Shown here one piece after another: positions 1 to 8,618 of a stretch of 64,000 nucleotides of DNA. The translations under genes were made by a program, and so were the position numbers. How positions within the stretch are numbered: position 1 is the stretch's first letter; each line of letters starts with the position of its first letter. The notes under the pieces are model-generated. The model worked only from the letters and a program-made list of their open reading frames with translations, made no database searches and had not been told where the DNA came from. The stretch comes from Paenibacillus woosongensis (lineage in GTDB: Bacteria; Bacillota; Bacilli; Paenibacillales; Paenibacillaceae), in the NCBI RefSeq assembly GCF_030122845.1, contig NZ_CP126084.1, positions 3,162,001 through 3,226,000 on the forward strand, written 5' to 3'.

Positions 1-507
1 ATGCCGGTTGGCCCAAGTCTTATATGGCTCCGCGCGCTCCCAGGCGAAGGTCTTGCCTGACCCCCCGCCATAGAGCGGGTCATACGTATCCAGCAGCAAT
101 CCGTCAATGACTCCTTCATAACCAGCCAACGGCTGCTCATGATGAATCGAGCCGTCATCTTTCACGGAAAGCGCCTTAAATATTTTCACCCCGAACGCCT
201 GCTTCACTTCCCGGCAAAACTCTGGCGTCTCCGAACCGTGAAGCTGGATAATATCGAGAGGAGCCTCCGCTAATATTCGCGAAAGCTCCGGTAAAATCGG
301 ATTAACGAACACGCCGACGCTGGCCGGCGCCGTCCCCGTGGTCCATTCCTGAAGTATGGGAATTAACTCGGCAGCCTGAGCCCCGCTGACCTGGCGCTTG
401 CTCTTGGCGAATACAAAGCCAATGTAATCAATAGGTAAGTGTACCATAGATTTTAGCACTTCAACGGATTGAAGTCCACAAATTTTTACCGCAGTGCTGC
501 TCATCAT
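1..507 (-). CDS. trpF: Phosphoribosylanthranilate isomerase, C-terminus off the window
   Basis: Isomerises N-(5'-phosphoribosyl)anthranilate to the CdRP intermediate in tryptophan synthesis (TIM barrel, cytoplasm). The minus-strand reading begins MMSSTAVKICGL, where the KICG segment is the usual first beta strand of TrpF. It then runs through DYIGFVFAKSKRQV, GVFVNP, IIQLHGSE and a late LLLDTYDP segment, all typical of the family. The start is the ATG ending at 507 because AAGGGAG lies eight bases upstream; a third, out-of-frame ATG at 511 does not give a TrpF reading. It follows trpC by 28 bases in the same operon. Only about 169 codons are inside the window, so the end and the expected trpB and trpA cannot be checked. 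Confidence 0.93.
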   Translation of the reverse strand, partial: MMSSTAVKICGLQSVEVLKSMVHLPIDYIGFVFAKSKRQVSGAQAAELIPILQEWTTGTAPASVGVFVNPILPELSRILAEAPLDIIQLHGSETPEFCREVKQAFGVKIFKALSVKDDGSIHHEQPLAGYEGVIDGLLLDTYDPLYGGGSGKTFAWERAEPYKTWANRH

Positions 508-535
508 GCATAGGGCTCCCTTCTACTGGCCATAA

Positions 536-1339
536 TTATTGTCCAGCCCGGCTTGCCGAGCCCATGACATTGACAACGGCCTGCTGCACGTCCTCATGGC
601 GCATGAACGTTTCCCCAATGAGAACGCCTTTGGCGCCGCAGCCCGCCAAAAATGAAATATCCTCCGGCGTTTGAATGCCGCTCTCGCTTATAAGCGTAAT
701 ATCCGCAGGCACCTGCTTCGCCAAGTCGGCGGTCACCTGAAGTGTCGTCTCAAAGGTTTTCAAATTGCGGTTATTGATCCCGATCAGCTTAGCCTTGTTC
801 AGACGAAGTACACGCTCGAGCTCAGTACGGTCGTGGACTTCTACCAAGGAATCCAGCCCGAGCGAAGACGCCGCCTGCAAATAATCCCGAAGCTGGACGT
901 CGTCTAAAATGGCCGCGATCAGCAGCACCGCATCCGCCCCAAGCAGCCTGGCTTCAAAAATCTGCCGTTCGTCGATAATGAAGTCTTTGCGCAGCAGCGG
1001 CAGCTTGACGGCCTCGCGGATCGCCTGCAAATAATCGCCGCTACCCTGGAAATATGTCTCGTCCGTAAGTACCGAAATGCAGTCCGCTCCGGCCGCCTCA
1101 TAGCTGCGGGCAATTTCTACCGGGTGAAAATCCGCGCGAATCAGCCCTTTGGATGGAGAGGCCTTCTTCACTTCGGCGATCAAGCCCATCTCCCTGTTGC
1201 GTCCTTCCGCCAATGCCCGGTGAAAGCCCCGGGTCGGACCCATGTCCGCAATAAGCCGCTCCGCTTCGTTTATTGAAAAATGCGCCGCGAGCGCGGCGAC
1301 CTCCTGCCGTTTCGTTTCCACAATTTTATCAAGATACAT
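536..1339 (-). CDS. trpC: Indole-3-glycerol phosphate synthase
   Basis: Closes the indole ring by converting CdRP to indole-3-glycerol phosphate. The 267-residue product has the family length. It shows the catalytic lysine segment EVKKASPSKG (about residues 56-65), LLRKDFIID, LIGINNRNL, LISESGI and the terminal phosphate-binding GVLIGETFMR. The ATG overlaps the last 11 bases of trpD, so translation is probably coupled. TrpC and TrpF are separate proteins here, as in Bacillus, and not fused as in enteric bacteria. Confidence 0.97.
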   Translation of the reverse strand: MYLDKIVETKRQEVAALAAHFSINEAERLIADMGPTRGFHRALAEGRNREMGLIAEVKKASPSKGLIRADFHPVEIARSYEAAGADCISVLTDETYFQGSGDYLQAIREAVKLPLLRKDFIIDERQIFEARLLGADAVLLIAAILDDVQLRDYLQAASSLGLDSLVEVHDRTELERVLRLNKAKLIGINNRNLKTFETTLQVTADLAKQVPADITLISESGIQTPEDISFLAGCGAKGVLIGETFMRHEDVQQAVVNVMGSASRAGQ

Positions 1340-2369
1340 AGCTTAGTGCCTCCGTCGTTTTAATAAGCTCCTCCAGTTTACCATACGCTTTGCCCGAATC
1401 AATCGATTCCGCTGCGATGGCAACGCCTTCGCGAATGCTGTCTGCAAGGCCGGACACATAAATGCACGCCCCGGCATTGGCCAGCACAACATCCCGGTAT
1501 GCGCCCTTCTCTCCCTGCAGCACGCGGCGGATGATAGCCGCATTGACAGCCGGATCCCCGCCCATCATTTCGCTAAGCGGGTAAGTTCCCAGACCTAGAT
1601 CGCTCGGATGCACATCATAAGTCGTTACGTTTCCGTTTCTTAATTCCGATATGCGTGTCGCGGAAGAAATGCTGATTTCATCCAGGCCTTCATGGCTCGT
1701 CACGACGAGCGCACGCTTCAGCCCAAGCTCCCTTAATACTTCAGCGACAGTCTCCGTCTTCTCCCGATCATAAATGCCCAGCACCTGGCGATCCGCTCCC
1801 GCCGGATTCGTCAGCGGGCCAAGCATATTGAATATGGTGCGCACGCCAAGTTCCTTGCGCGGGGCTGCCGCATATTTCATCGACGGGTGATACAGCTGGG
1901 CGAAGAGGAAGCAGATGCCGATATCGTCAAGGCAATGCTTGGCCTGATCCGCGCTGAGGTGAATGTTGACCCCAAGCGCCTCCAGCACATCTGCGCTCCC
2001 GGCACGACCCGAAGCCGATCGGTTGCCGTGTTTGGCAACGCGGACGGACACCGATGAAGCCACGATGGCCGAAGTCGTCGAGATGTTGAATTTGTGAATT
2101 CCCGAGCCGCCGGTACCGCACGTATCCAGCAGCTGCTTCGTTTCCGTTTGCAGCCGGTTAGCGTGGCTGCGCATCACTTCGGCAAACCCGGCGATCTCGT
2201 CGACCGTCTCTCCTTTAATCCGAAGAGCCATCAGAAGCCCTCCGATCTGGGCATGCGTCATATCGCCGTTCATCAGCATTTCCATGACCCCGCGGGCTTC
2301 CTCCCGCTTCAAATTCTGACCTTGTATCAAACGGTTAAGCACCGATTGCAGCATTTCCTGTCCGCTCAT
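1329..2369 (-). CDS. trpD: Anthranilate phosphoribosyltransferase
   Basis: Transfers phosphoribose from PRPP to anthranilate. The 346-residue protein carries the PRPP-binding GTGGSG loop (residues 85-90) and the KHGNRSAS segment (113-120), followed by GSADVLEALG. It contains no glutamine amidotransferase domain, and no trpG lies between trpE and trpD (the gap is 24 bases). The amidotransferase subunit of anthranilate synthase must therefore be encoded elsewhere, as in B. subtilis where it is shared with folate synthesis. Confidence 0.97.
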   Translation of the reverse strand: MSGQEMLQSVLNRLIQGQNLKREEARGVMEMLMNGDMTHAQIGGLLMALRIKGETVDEIAGFAEVMRSHANRLQTETKQLLDTCGTGGSGIHKFNISTTSAIVASSVSVRVAKHGNRSASGRAGSADVLEALGVNIHLSADQAKHCLDDIGICFLFAQLYHPSMKYAAAPRKELGVRTIFNMLGPLTNPAGADRQVLGIYDREKTETVAEVLRELGLKRALVVTSHEGLDEISISSATRISELRNGNVTTYDVHPSDLGLGTYPLSEMMGGDPAVNAAIIRRVLQGEKGAYRDVVLANAGACIYVSGLADSIREGVAIAAESIDSGKAYGKLEELIKTTEALSYVS

Positions 2370-2393
2370 AGTCCCTTCCTCCTCATCCTTTAT

Positions 2394-3947
2394 TCAAGGG
2401 GTATATTCATACAAATAATCCTGGTTAATGACCGCTTCGTCGCCCGATTCTGTCGGAAACATTGCTTCAGCTGTCCGAATCGCCTTCAGCAGCGCCTTCG
2501 CCTTGTTCATCGATTCCTGATATTCATTCTCCGGCAGCGAATCCCAGACAACCCCGCCCCCGGCCTGTACATAAGCTTTGCCATTCTTGAACACAATCGT
2601 GCGAATTGTAATGCAGGAGTCCATATTGCCGGAAAAACCGAGGTACCCGATCGCTCCGGCATAAGTGCCCCGGGCTTCCCGTTCCAGTTCGGCGATGATC
2701 TCCATCGCCCGCAGCTTCGGAGCCCCTGATACCGTTCCTGCCGGTAGGCAGGAGATGAAGGCATCGAAGAAATCCTTGTCGCTCCGCAGCTTGCCTGACA
2801 CCTTGGACACCATATGCATGACATGGGAATAGCGCTCGATGTCCATGTAATTTTCGCATTTTACAGTACCGAATTCGGATACGCGCCCAAGATCGTTTCG
2901 TCCGAGATCTACAAGCATCACATGCTCGGCACGCTCCTTCTCGTCCTGCAGCAAATCCGCCTCCAGGGCCGCGTCTTCCTCTGGTGTCGCTCCCCTTGGC
3001 CGCGTTCCAGCGATAGGCCGCGTCTCCACTCGGTCGCCCTCAACCTTTACCAGCGCCTCCGGGGAAGTGCCGACGATAATCTCTTCACCCATTTTCAAAT
3101 AATACATATACGGAGACGGATTCATCGTACGCAGCACCCGGTAGACGTGAAGCGGATCGACCGCCGTCTCGATGTGGAAGCGCTGGGACAGCACCACTTG
3201 GAAAATATCCCCGGCACGGATATATTCTTTGCCTCTCTCCACCATATCGAGGTACTGCTGCTTGGGCATATTCGACTGGATTTCTCCCAGCTCGACGTCC
3301 CCAGGAACCGGCCTGTGATTCAAGCGTTCGCCCGGCCCTTCATCCAGCAGTAAATCCGCCATTTCATCCAGCGCCTGCTGCGCCTGCCCATAGGTGCGGC
3401 GAATATCTTCGTCGCTATCGCCCTCCTGGACATGGACATTGGCTACGAGCAATATGTGCTGTTTGACGTGATCGAATACGATCACCCGGTCGCAGAACAT
3501 AAATTGAATGTCCTGCATATTCATATCGTCAACTTGATGGGCTGGGAGCTTCTCGTAATATTGCAGCAGATCGTATCCGAAAAATCCGATTGCCCCGCCC
3601 GTAAACGGCGGCAGTTCCGGCAGCTTCGGGCTGCGGTATTTTCGCAGGATCGCCTTCAGCTCTTCCAGCGGCTTGCCGGGCAGCTCTGTCTGTTCGCCTG
3701 CTCGCTCAATGACCACCTTGCCCTTCTTCGCCTTGACCATCATGAAAGGATCCGTTCCGATGAAGGAATATCTGGCCCATTGAATTCCTCCCTCTACACT
3801 TTCCAGCAAAAATGCCTGCTCCCGCTGGGCTACCCGGCGAAAAATACGGATCGGCGTCTCCATGTCAGCCAGCAGTGGACGTACTACGGGGATTAAATTG
3901 TATTGCTTAGCCAGTTTGATTACCTCTTCTACATGCGTGGTTATCAT
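2394..3947 (-). CDS. trpE: Anthranilate synthase component I
   Basis: Makes anthranilate from chorismate with ammonia from a glutaminase partner; first enzyme of the tryptophan branch. The chosen ATG at 3947 gives 517 residues and has GGAAGTGAAGGA upstream; an in-frame start at 4013 would add 22 poorly conserved residues lying over the leader terminator. The LLES motif (residues 47-50) is the known tryptophan feedback site of the family. The chorismate-binding core shows GDIFQVVLSQRF, PSPYMYYL, GTSPEALVK, RPIAGTRPRG, DLGRNDLGRV, PAGTVSGAPK and GGGVVWDS. Expression is predicted to be controlled by the TRAP-type attenuator just upstream. Confidence 0.96.
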   Translation of the reverse strand: MITTHVEEVIKLAKQYNLIPVVRPLLADMETPIRIFRRVAQREQAFLLESVEGGIQWARYSFIGTDPFMMVKAKKGKVVIERAGEQTELPGKPLEELKAILRKYRSPKLPELPPFTGGAIGFFGYDLLQYYEKLPAHQVDDMNMQDIQFMFCDRVIVFDHVKQHILLVANVHVQEGDSDEDIRRTYGQAQQALDEMADLLLDEGPGERLNHRPVPGDVELGEIQSNMPKQQYLDMVERGKEYIRAGDIFQVVLSQRFHIETAVDPLHVYRVLRTMNPSPYMYYLKMGEEIIVGTSPEALVKVEGDRVETRPIAGTRPRGATPEEDAALEADLLQDEKERAEHVMLVDLGRNDLGRVSEFGTVKCENYMDIERYSHVMHMVSKVSGKLRSDKDFFDAFISCLPAGTVSGAPKLRAMEIIAELEREARGTYAGAIGYLGFSGNMDSCITIRTIVFKNGKAYVQAGGGVVWDSLPENEYQESMNKAKALLKAIRTAEAMFPTESGDEAVINQDYLYEYTP

Positions 3948-4013
3948 GTCCTTCACTTCCTTTTCCTCAACATTATGGCGCTTCAATGCGATGCTTCGAG
4001 CTTTGCTGTTCAA

Positions 4014-4042
4014 ATAAAAAAACCTCTACCGAAGTAGAGGTT
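4014..4042 (-). terminator. Attenuator terminator in the trp leader
   Basis: On the minus strand two 9-base arms, AACCTCTAC and GTAGAGGTT, enclose a TTCG loop closed by C-G and are followed by a run of T. It stands 67 bases before the chosen trpE start and well after the promoter at 4297-4325, so it must control read-through into trpE. The 5' arm can pair instead with the AGTAGAG segment inside the GAG repeats (4257-4251), which would form an antiterminator. Confidence 0.85.
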
Positions 4043-4209
4043 TGGATAGACTCGCAAGTATTATACTGCTACGCAGATACCCGAGATACAAGAAATAAAG
4101 AGTCAACAAAGGAAAGTCCAGACTTCAGCTAACGACAAACCAGGGACATCCCCCAGCATCTATCATTATCTGATATCCGATTTCACGACTCTATGTTTCT
4201 ATACCTGCA

Positions 4210-4263
4210 CTCAAGGTACTGCTACTCAGCTCAACTCTGCTCATCTAAAGCTCTACTCAGCTC
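4210..4263 (-). promoter_or_regulatory. TRAP (MtrB) RNA-binding site in the trp leader
   Basis: Read on the minus strand, eight NAG triplets follow each other with 2- or 3-base gaps: GAG at 4263, 4258 and 4253, UAG at 4247, and GAG at 4242, 4237, 4232 and 4227 (5' positions). A CAG with correct spacing at 4221 and a looser GAG at 4212 come next. Tandem (G/U)AG repeats with this spacing are the established target of the 11-mer TRAP protein in Bacillus. The gene for TRAP is in this window at 13359-13619. Binding of tryptophan-loaded TRAP would block the antiterminator pairing and favour the terminator. Confidence 0.88.
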
Positions 4264-4296
4264 AAAACACACGATCAAAACTAAATTCTGTTATTA

Positions 4297-4325
4297 ATAA
4301 TACATGATTCCATGTTCCATGGCAA
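4297..4325 (-). promoter_or_regulatory. Sigma-A promoter of the trp operon
   Basis: Minus strand TTGCCA (4325-4320), a 17-base spacer, then TATTAT (4302-4297). Transcription would begin near 4290, giving a leader of roughly 340 bases before trpE. It sits just after the aroH stop codon, so trpEDCF can be transcribed separately from aroB-aroH as well as by read-through. Confidence 0.75.
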
Positions 4326-4344
4326 CCATCCGGCGCAATTTATT

Positions 4345-4719
4345 CTAGGAGCCGGATGCCGCAAGATCCGGACGCAGGCTCTTCGCTTCATTCAAGTACA
4401 CATGTTTCATTTCGCGCTGGCTCTTGTTCGTATTCACTTGGATCAATAAGCGGATGCACATCGGCAAGCTGCCTTTGACCGGAATTTCCGTCGAGCACAT
4501 AAGGGGCACGAGCTCCCATCCCTTCAGCACACGGATGGCCCGTGCAGGAAATGTAGCATCCAAATCTGCCGTCACTGTTATCCATACGCTGCAAATATCC
4601 TCTGGCTCGATTTCGTTACGAGCGACGATTTCTTTCAGGAGCACAGCCGTTTCCTGCAAAATTTCCGTCTCCTCATTACGGGTAACTGTTGTGGCTCCCC
4701 GAATCCCCCGATTATACAT
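4345..4719 (-). CDS. aroH: Chorismate mutase, AroH type
   Basis: Rearranges chorismate to prephenate on the way to phenylalanine and tyrosine. The 124-residue protein matches the monofunctional AroH class of B. subtilis, a trimer. The residues known to line that active site are at the same positions: Arg7 in RGIRGATT, Glu78 in STEIPV, Arg90 in CIRLL and Tyr108 in HVYLNEA. The ATG overlaps the end of aroB by 8 bases. No terminator separates it from the trp promoter just downstream. Confidence 0.95.
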   Translation of the reverse strand: MYNRGIRGATTVTRNEETEILQETAVLLKEIVARNEIEPEDICSVWITVTADLDATFPARAIRVLKGWELVPLMCSTEIPVKGSLPMCIRLLIQVNTNKSQREMKHVYLNEAKSLRPDLAASGS

Positions 4720-5815
4720 GCTGCCCTTCCCCTTTCAATTGTTTGATGACTTGTCGCACTTCATCCAACGTCATGTCGGATACAATTTCAACCTCTCCAA
4801 TTCGGACAGGCAAGATGAAGACGATTTGGTTTTCTTTGAACTTCTTATCATGGAGCATCGCAGAAATGATCTCCTCATCATTCAAATGCCCGGGAATCGT
4901 CGTCGGCAAGCCGAACTTGGCGAGCAACGCGGTCGTCTCCTCGTAAATGGAACGATCCCTGCCTCTGTTGACGGCGAGCTGGGCAGCCGCCGCCATCCCT
5001 ATCGAAATCGCTTCGCCATGCAGAAACTCGCCGTAACCGCCGATAGCCTCCAGCGCATGGCCGATCGTATGACCCAGGTTTAGGATCGCACGCAAACCCT
5101 GCTCCGTCTCATCAGATGACACGACCTTGGCTTTAACGGAACATCCCTCCGTCAGCCCGTAAGTGAGCGCTTCGCGGTCCAGCGCGAGCAGCCGATCTGC
5201 GTTATCCCGGCACCAGTAAGCAAATTGTTCATCCCAAATCAAACCATGCTTGATCATTTCGGATAGGCCCGAGCGAACATCCCGTTCCGGCAAGCTCTGC
5301 AGTGTATCTACATCATAAAGCACCATGGCCGGCTGGTGGAATGCGCCGATCATATTCTTGGCCAGACGGTGATTGACGGCCACTTTGCCGCCAACGCTGC
5401 TGTCATGGGCCAGAATCGTAGTCGGCATCTGCACGAAATGCACCCCGCGCATAAAGGATGCCGCTACAAAACCGGCCAAATCCCCGACGACTCCGCCGCC
5501 CAAGGCAACCACGGTCGATTTGCGGTCAAGACCGCCCTCGATCGCCGCAGTCATCACCTCTTCGAAGACGTCCAGCGATTTTGATTTCTCGCCGGCCTTC
5601 ACGACCGAACTTACGGTTTGGTATCCGCTCGCTTGCAGCGAATCTACGACGGTCTGCAAGTATTTCGGAGCGATGTTCTCGTCGGAGACGATCAGCACTG
5701 GGCTCTTCGTCGTCAGTTGATGCTGCAGAAAATACTCTCCGGACTTGCTCAGCAAGCCTTCACCAATATAAATAGGATACGAACGATCCCCTAAGTCTAC
5801 CGTTAACGTCCTCAT
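4712..5815 (-). CDS. aroB: 3-dehydroquinate synthase
   Basis: Converts DAHP to 3-dehydroquinate, the second step of the shikimate pathway, using NAD and a divalent metal. The 367-residue length is normal. It shows GGGVVGDLAGF (residues 106-116, NAD binding), PTTILAHDSSVGGK and the metal-binding NLGHTIGHALEA. In B. subtilis aroC (chorismate synthase) precedes aroB; here the 190-base gap upstream holds only a terminator and spacer. Confidence 0.97.
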   Translation of the reverse strand: MRTLTVDLGDRSYPIYIGEGLLSKSGEYFLQHQLTTKSPVLIVSDENIAPKYLQTVVDSLQASGYQTVSSVVKAGEKSKSLDVFEEVMTAAIEGGLDRKSTVVALGGGVVGDLAGFVAASFMRGVHFVQMPTTILAHDSSVGGKVAVNHRLAKNMIGAFHQPAMVLYDVDTLQSLPERDVRSGLSEMIKHGLIWDEQFAYWCRDNADRLLALDREALTYGLTEGCSVKAKVVSSDETEQGLRAILNLGHTIGHALEAIGGYGEFLHGEAISIGMAAAAQLAVNRGRDRSIYEETTALLAKFGLPTTIPGHLNDEEIISAMLHDKKFKENQIVFILPVRIGEVEIVSDMTLDEVRQVIKQLKGEGQHV

Positions 5816-5936
5816 TTATGATGCGTTCCTCCTTTAAAACTGCTAAACTGTAAAGAGCTAAAATCCGAACATATCTTTGCTAATTATAGTATATGTGCTT
5901 TCCTTTTGACAAGGAAGCGTTATGCCCTTCTATACC

Positions 5937-5986
5937 TAAAAAGACGCACCGCCGCTACTGCCTGAAGCAGCAACTACGGTGCGTCT
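5937..5986 (-). terminator. Rho-independent terminator upstream of aroB
   Basis: Minus-strand arms AGACGCACCG and CGGTGCGTCT (5986-5977 and 5951-5942) enclose about 25 bases, followed by TTTTT. It ends the unit that includes the small gene at 6006-6176 and separates it from aroB, so aroB-aroH probably start from a promoter in 5816-5936. Confidence 0.85.
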
Positions 5987-6005
5987 GGATCGTTTCTACT
6001 ACCGA

Positions 6006-6176
6006 CTAGCTTGAGGCCGGACGGTTGTTCGCCGAAGCAGCAATGATGCGCAGCGAATCCGCTGGCAAATCAAGAAGCCCGTTTAATTGGCCGCGTTCCA
6101 CGCCAAGTACTTGCGCGCATTCCTGCGGCGTCAGGAACCCTCTGCGATAAGCATCGATCACTTTTCTCTTATCCAT
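6006..6176 (-). CDS. Small hypothetical protein with a helix-turn-helix-like segment
   Basis: A 56-residue product starting MDKRKVIDAYRRGF. The ATG at 6176 has GGAGGG at ideal distance; a longer in-frame start at 6227 has none. Residues about 6-40 alternate in the manner of a short HTH (AYRRGFLTPQECAQVLGV, then RGQLNGLL), but it is too small and unrecognised for a firm family call. It lies 60 bases after cheR, where aroC stands in B. subtilis, and ends before a strong terminator. Function unknown. Confidence 0.7.
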   Translation of the reverse strand: MDKRKVIDAYRRGFLTPQECAQVLGVERGQLNGLLDLPADSLRIIAASANNRPASS

Positions 6177-6236
6177 GACTAACCCTCCACGACATTGGAT
6201 ATTCCAAGTATCGGGCAAGACTCGCATGAATATACA

Positions 6237-7067
6237 TCAATCTTTTTTGCGATAGAAAAAAGTTTCCGAAGCTTCCAAACCATAATTGCCCGGAGAAAAT
6301 ATTTGCTCCGTACTGCCCACAAACAGGATACCGCCTGGACGAAGCGCCTGGGCAAAGCGGTGATAGAGCTTCTGCTTCGCTTCTTCCGTGAAATAGATCA
6401 TGACGTTGCGGCAAACAATCAGGTCGAAGCCTTCCTCGAAATCATCGAGCAGCAAATTCTGCTTCTTGAAGGTAACCGCCTTCTTCAGCTTGGGCTCGAT
6501 ACGGTACATCACGCCCTCGGGGGTGAAATACCGCCCAGCCACATCGGGCGGCACATCCTTCAGCGACCGTTCCAGGTAAAGTCCCTCGTTAGCCTTCCCG
6601 AGTGCGCCGTCATCAATGTCGGTTGCCAGCAAGTATGTATTTTGCAGCAGGCCCTGGTCGTTTAGAATCATCGCTAGCGTATACGGTTCTTCTCCGGTGG
6701 AGCAGGCCGCGCTCCATACCCGCAGCCGGGACTTCCCGGCCGCCAGAGCGGGCAGTACGGTATCCCGAAGCGTCTCCCAACGATTGGGATTTCTCCAGAA
6801 CTCGGACACATTGATCGTCATTTTATCCAAAAATTCATAGAATAACGTTTTATCGTTGGTCATCGCTGAGAAAAAAGACGCGAAGGTCGAATATCCATTC
6901 TTGTTTCGTAGCGTCGTTAAGCGCCGTTTCATCTGAGCCTCTTTATACTGCGCCAAATCAATTCCCGTCAGCTGTTTGACATTACGGATAAAGCCCTCAT
7001 AATCCGGATCGGGTACGCCATCTTGGCCGGAGCGAATCTGATTGGAAATCAACTCTTTCATATCCAT
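6237..7067 (-). CDS. cheR: Chemotaxis protein methyltransferase CheR
   Basis: Transfers methyl groups from S-adenosylmethionine to glutamates of chemoreceptors, allowing adaptation. The 276-residue protein has the N-terminal helical CheR domain with [10 protein letters not shown] (about 45-54). The methyltransferase domain contains [15 protein letters not shown] (116-130), [14 protein letters not shown] and [12 protein letters not shown], all typical. The start overlaps ndk by 10 bases. The linkage ndk-cheR-(aro) is the same as in B. subtilis. Confidence 0.95.
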   Translation of the reverse strand: MDMKELISNQIRSGQDGVPDPDYEGFIRNVKQLTGIDLAQYKEAQMKRRLTTLRNKNGYSTFASFFSAMTNDKTLFYEFLDKMTINVSEFWRNPNRWETLRDTVLPALAAGKSRLRVWSAACSTGEEPYTLAMILNDQGLLQNTYLLATDIDDGALGKANEGLYLERSLKDVPPDVAGRYFTPEGVMYRIEPKLKKAVTFKKQNLLLDDFEEGFDLIVCRNVMIYFTEEAKQKLYHRFAQALRPGGILFVGSTEQIFSPGNYGLEASETFFYRKKD

Positions 7068-7501
7068 GGATCAATGCTTCTGGAGTAGTTTAGTATTTCA
7101 TGAGGCTCGAAAAAGTTGGCGATTTCCCGTTCTGCGCTCTCCAAACCGTCAGAACCATGGATAAGATTAAATGGCGTGTGGGCTGCGAAATCTCCGCGGA
7201 TCGTGCCCGGCAAAGCCTCAGTCACCTGAGTTTTACCGATAACCATTCGGGACAATGCAATGACATCATCGCCCTGCCAGACCATTGCGAATACCGGACC
7301 AGACGTAATAAAGCGCACCAAGCTGTCAAAAAAGGGCTTGCCCACATGCTCGGCATAATGACGCTTCGCCTGCTCTTCCGTCACGTGAACGAGCTTGCCG
7401 GCAATCAGTTTCAGTCCTTTGTCTTCAAACCGGCTAACGATTCTTCCTACCAAACCACGCTGAACCCCATCTGGCTTAACCATCAAAAATGTCCGTTCCA
7501 T
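7058..7501 (-). CDS. ndk: Nucleoside diphosphate kinase
   Basis: Moves the gamma phosphate between nucleoside triphosphates and diphosphates through a phosphohistidine. The 147-residue protein starts [16 protein letters not shown] and contains [16 protein letters not shown], placing the active His at residue 115 as in other NDKs. RBS GGGGAGG precedes the ATG. It sits between hepT and cheR as in B. subtilis. Confidence 0.97.
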   Translation of the reverse strand: MERTFLMVKPDGVQRGLVGRIVSRFEDKGLKLIAGKLVHVTEEQAKRHYAEHVGKPFFDSLVRFITSGPVFAMVWQGDDVIALSRMVIGKTQVTEALPGTIRGDFAAHTPFNLIHGSDGLESAEREIANFFEPHEILNYSRSIDPWI

Positions 7502-7611
7502 GGTTTACCTCCCCTAATGTTGTCACATTGAATACTACGATGATATAGTGCATTCTTTTTAAGCTACGACTATAGCGTATTTTACCAGAAATCAGGGAGT
7601 AAGGGTACCAT

Positions 7612-7655
7612 AAAAATCACGTTCCTGAAGAAGGTGTATCCTCCTAATAGGAACG
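7612..7655 (-). terminator. Possible terminator overlapping the end of hepT
   Basis: Seven-base arms CGTTCCT (inside the last hepT codons) and AGGAACG enclose about 22 bases, followed on the minus strand by TGATTTTTA. The long loop makes it weaker than others here, but it falls exactly at the end of the hepS-hepT unit and before ndk. Confidence 0.5.
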
Positions 7656-8618
7656 TTTATTGATGAATAAAGCAATCTCCTTCAAGTGGGTTCTAGCCTT
7701 GCTCTCCGGAAGCTGATCAAGCGCCGCCAGCGCCTTATCGGTAAAAGTCTCCGCCAGCCGCTCGGCCTGTGCAATACCTGAGCCCGATTTGATAATATTG
7801 ATCGCCTCCGAGATATGCTCGCTCCCATCCGCGCTGCGTATCCCTTCGATGGCCTGAAGCAGCGGCCCGCTAAGCTCCGGGTCTTGGAGCGTATAAATAA
7901 CCGGCAGGGTAATATTGCCCTGACGCATGTCGCTGCCTGGCGGCTTGCCGATGCTCTTCTCCGTACCGCATAAATCAAGCAGATCATCGCGAATCTGGAA
8001 AGCCATGCCGATATTATAGCCGTAGCGGTACAGAAGCGAACTCGCCCTCGCATCGGCTCCCGAAGCTACTGCGCCAAGCTGACAGCTGATCGCGATCAGC
8101 AAGGCGGTTTTGCGCCGGATGCGCAGCAGGTAATGGCGAACCGACTGTCCGGTATTGAAGAAATCGCGGATTTGCTCCATTTCCCCGATCGACATTTGCA
8201 CCATCGCCTTGGACAAAATCCGGTGCACCTCCGGGTCAGGCAGCTGGGTGGCCAGCATCAAAGCTTTGGCATAAATGTAATCGCCCGTATACATTGCGAT
8301 TTTATTGTCCCACTTCGCCTTGACCGTCGGCTTGCCCCGCCGCGTTCCCGCGTCGTCGATCACATCGTCGTGTACGAGCGATGCCGAGTGGATCAGCTCG
8401 AGCGGTACGGCGACATACTGCAGCCGCTCCAAATCGTACGTGCCAAATTTGCCGCCCAGCAGCACGAAGATCGGGCGCAGCCGCTTGCCTCCTGCCTTCA
8501 GGAGATGGAGCGAGGTTTCGTTCAGCAACTCCTCATCGCCCTCGACGCTCCGGTACAACTGCCGTTCGATGAAATCCATGTCTTTCTTCAATGTACCGAA
8601 AATATCCATTAGTTTCAT
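7644..8618 (-). CDS. hepT: Heptaprenyl diphosphate synthase, catalytic component II
   Basis: Elongates farnesyl diphosphate with isopentenyl diphosphate to make the C35 side chain of menaquinone-7, together with HepS. The 324-residue protein has both aspartate-rich motifs of trans-prenyltransferases: LVHDDVIDDAGTRRG (residues 81-95) and QIRDDLLDLCG (about 205-215), plus GGKRLRP near residue 43. The first motif is followed by RRGKPT as in Bacillus HepT. It overlaps the mqnA stop by 4 bases. Confidence 0.94.
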   Translation of the reverse strand: MKLMDIFGTLKKDMDFIERQLYRSVEGDEELLNETSLHLLKAGGKRLRPIFVLLGGKFGTYDLERLQYVAVPLELIHSASLVHDDVIDDAGTRRGKPTVKAKWDNKIAMYTGDYIYAKALMLATQLPDPEVHRILSKAMVQMSIGEMEQIRDFFNTGQSVRHYLLRIRRKTALLIAISCQLGAVASGADARASSLLYRYGYNIGMAFQIRDDLLDLCGTEKSIGKPPGSDMRQGNITLPVIYTLQDPELSGPLLQAIEGIRSADGSEHISEAINIIKSGSGIAQAERLAETFTDKALAALDQLPESKARTHLKEIALFINKRSY

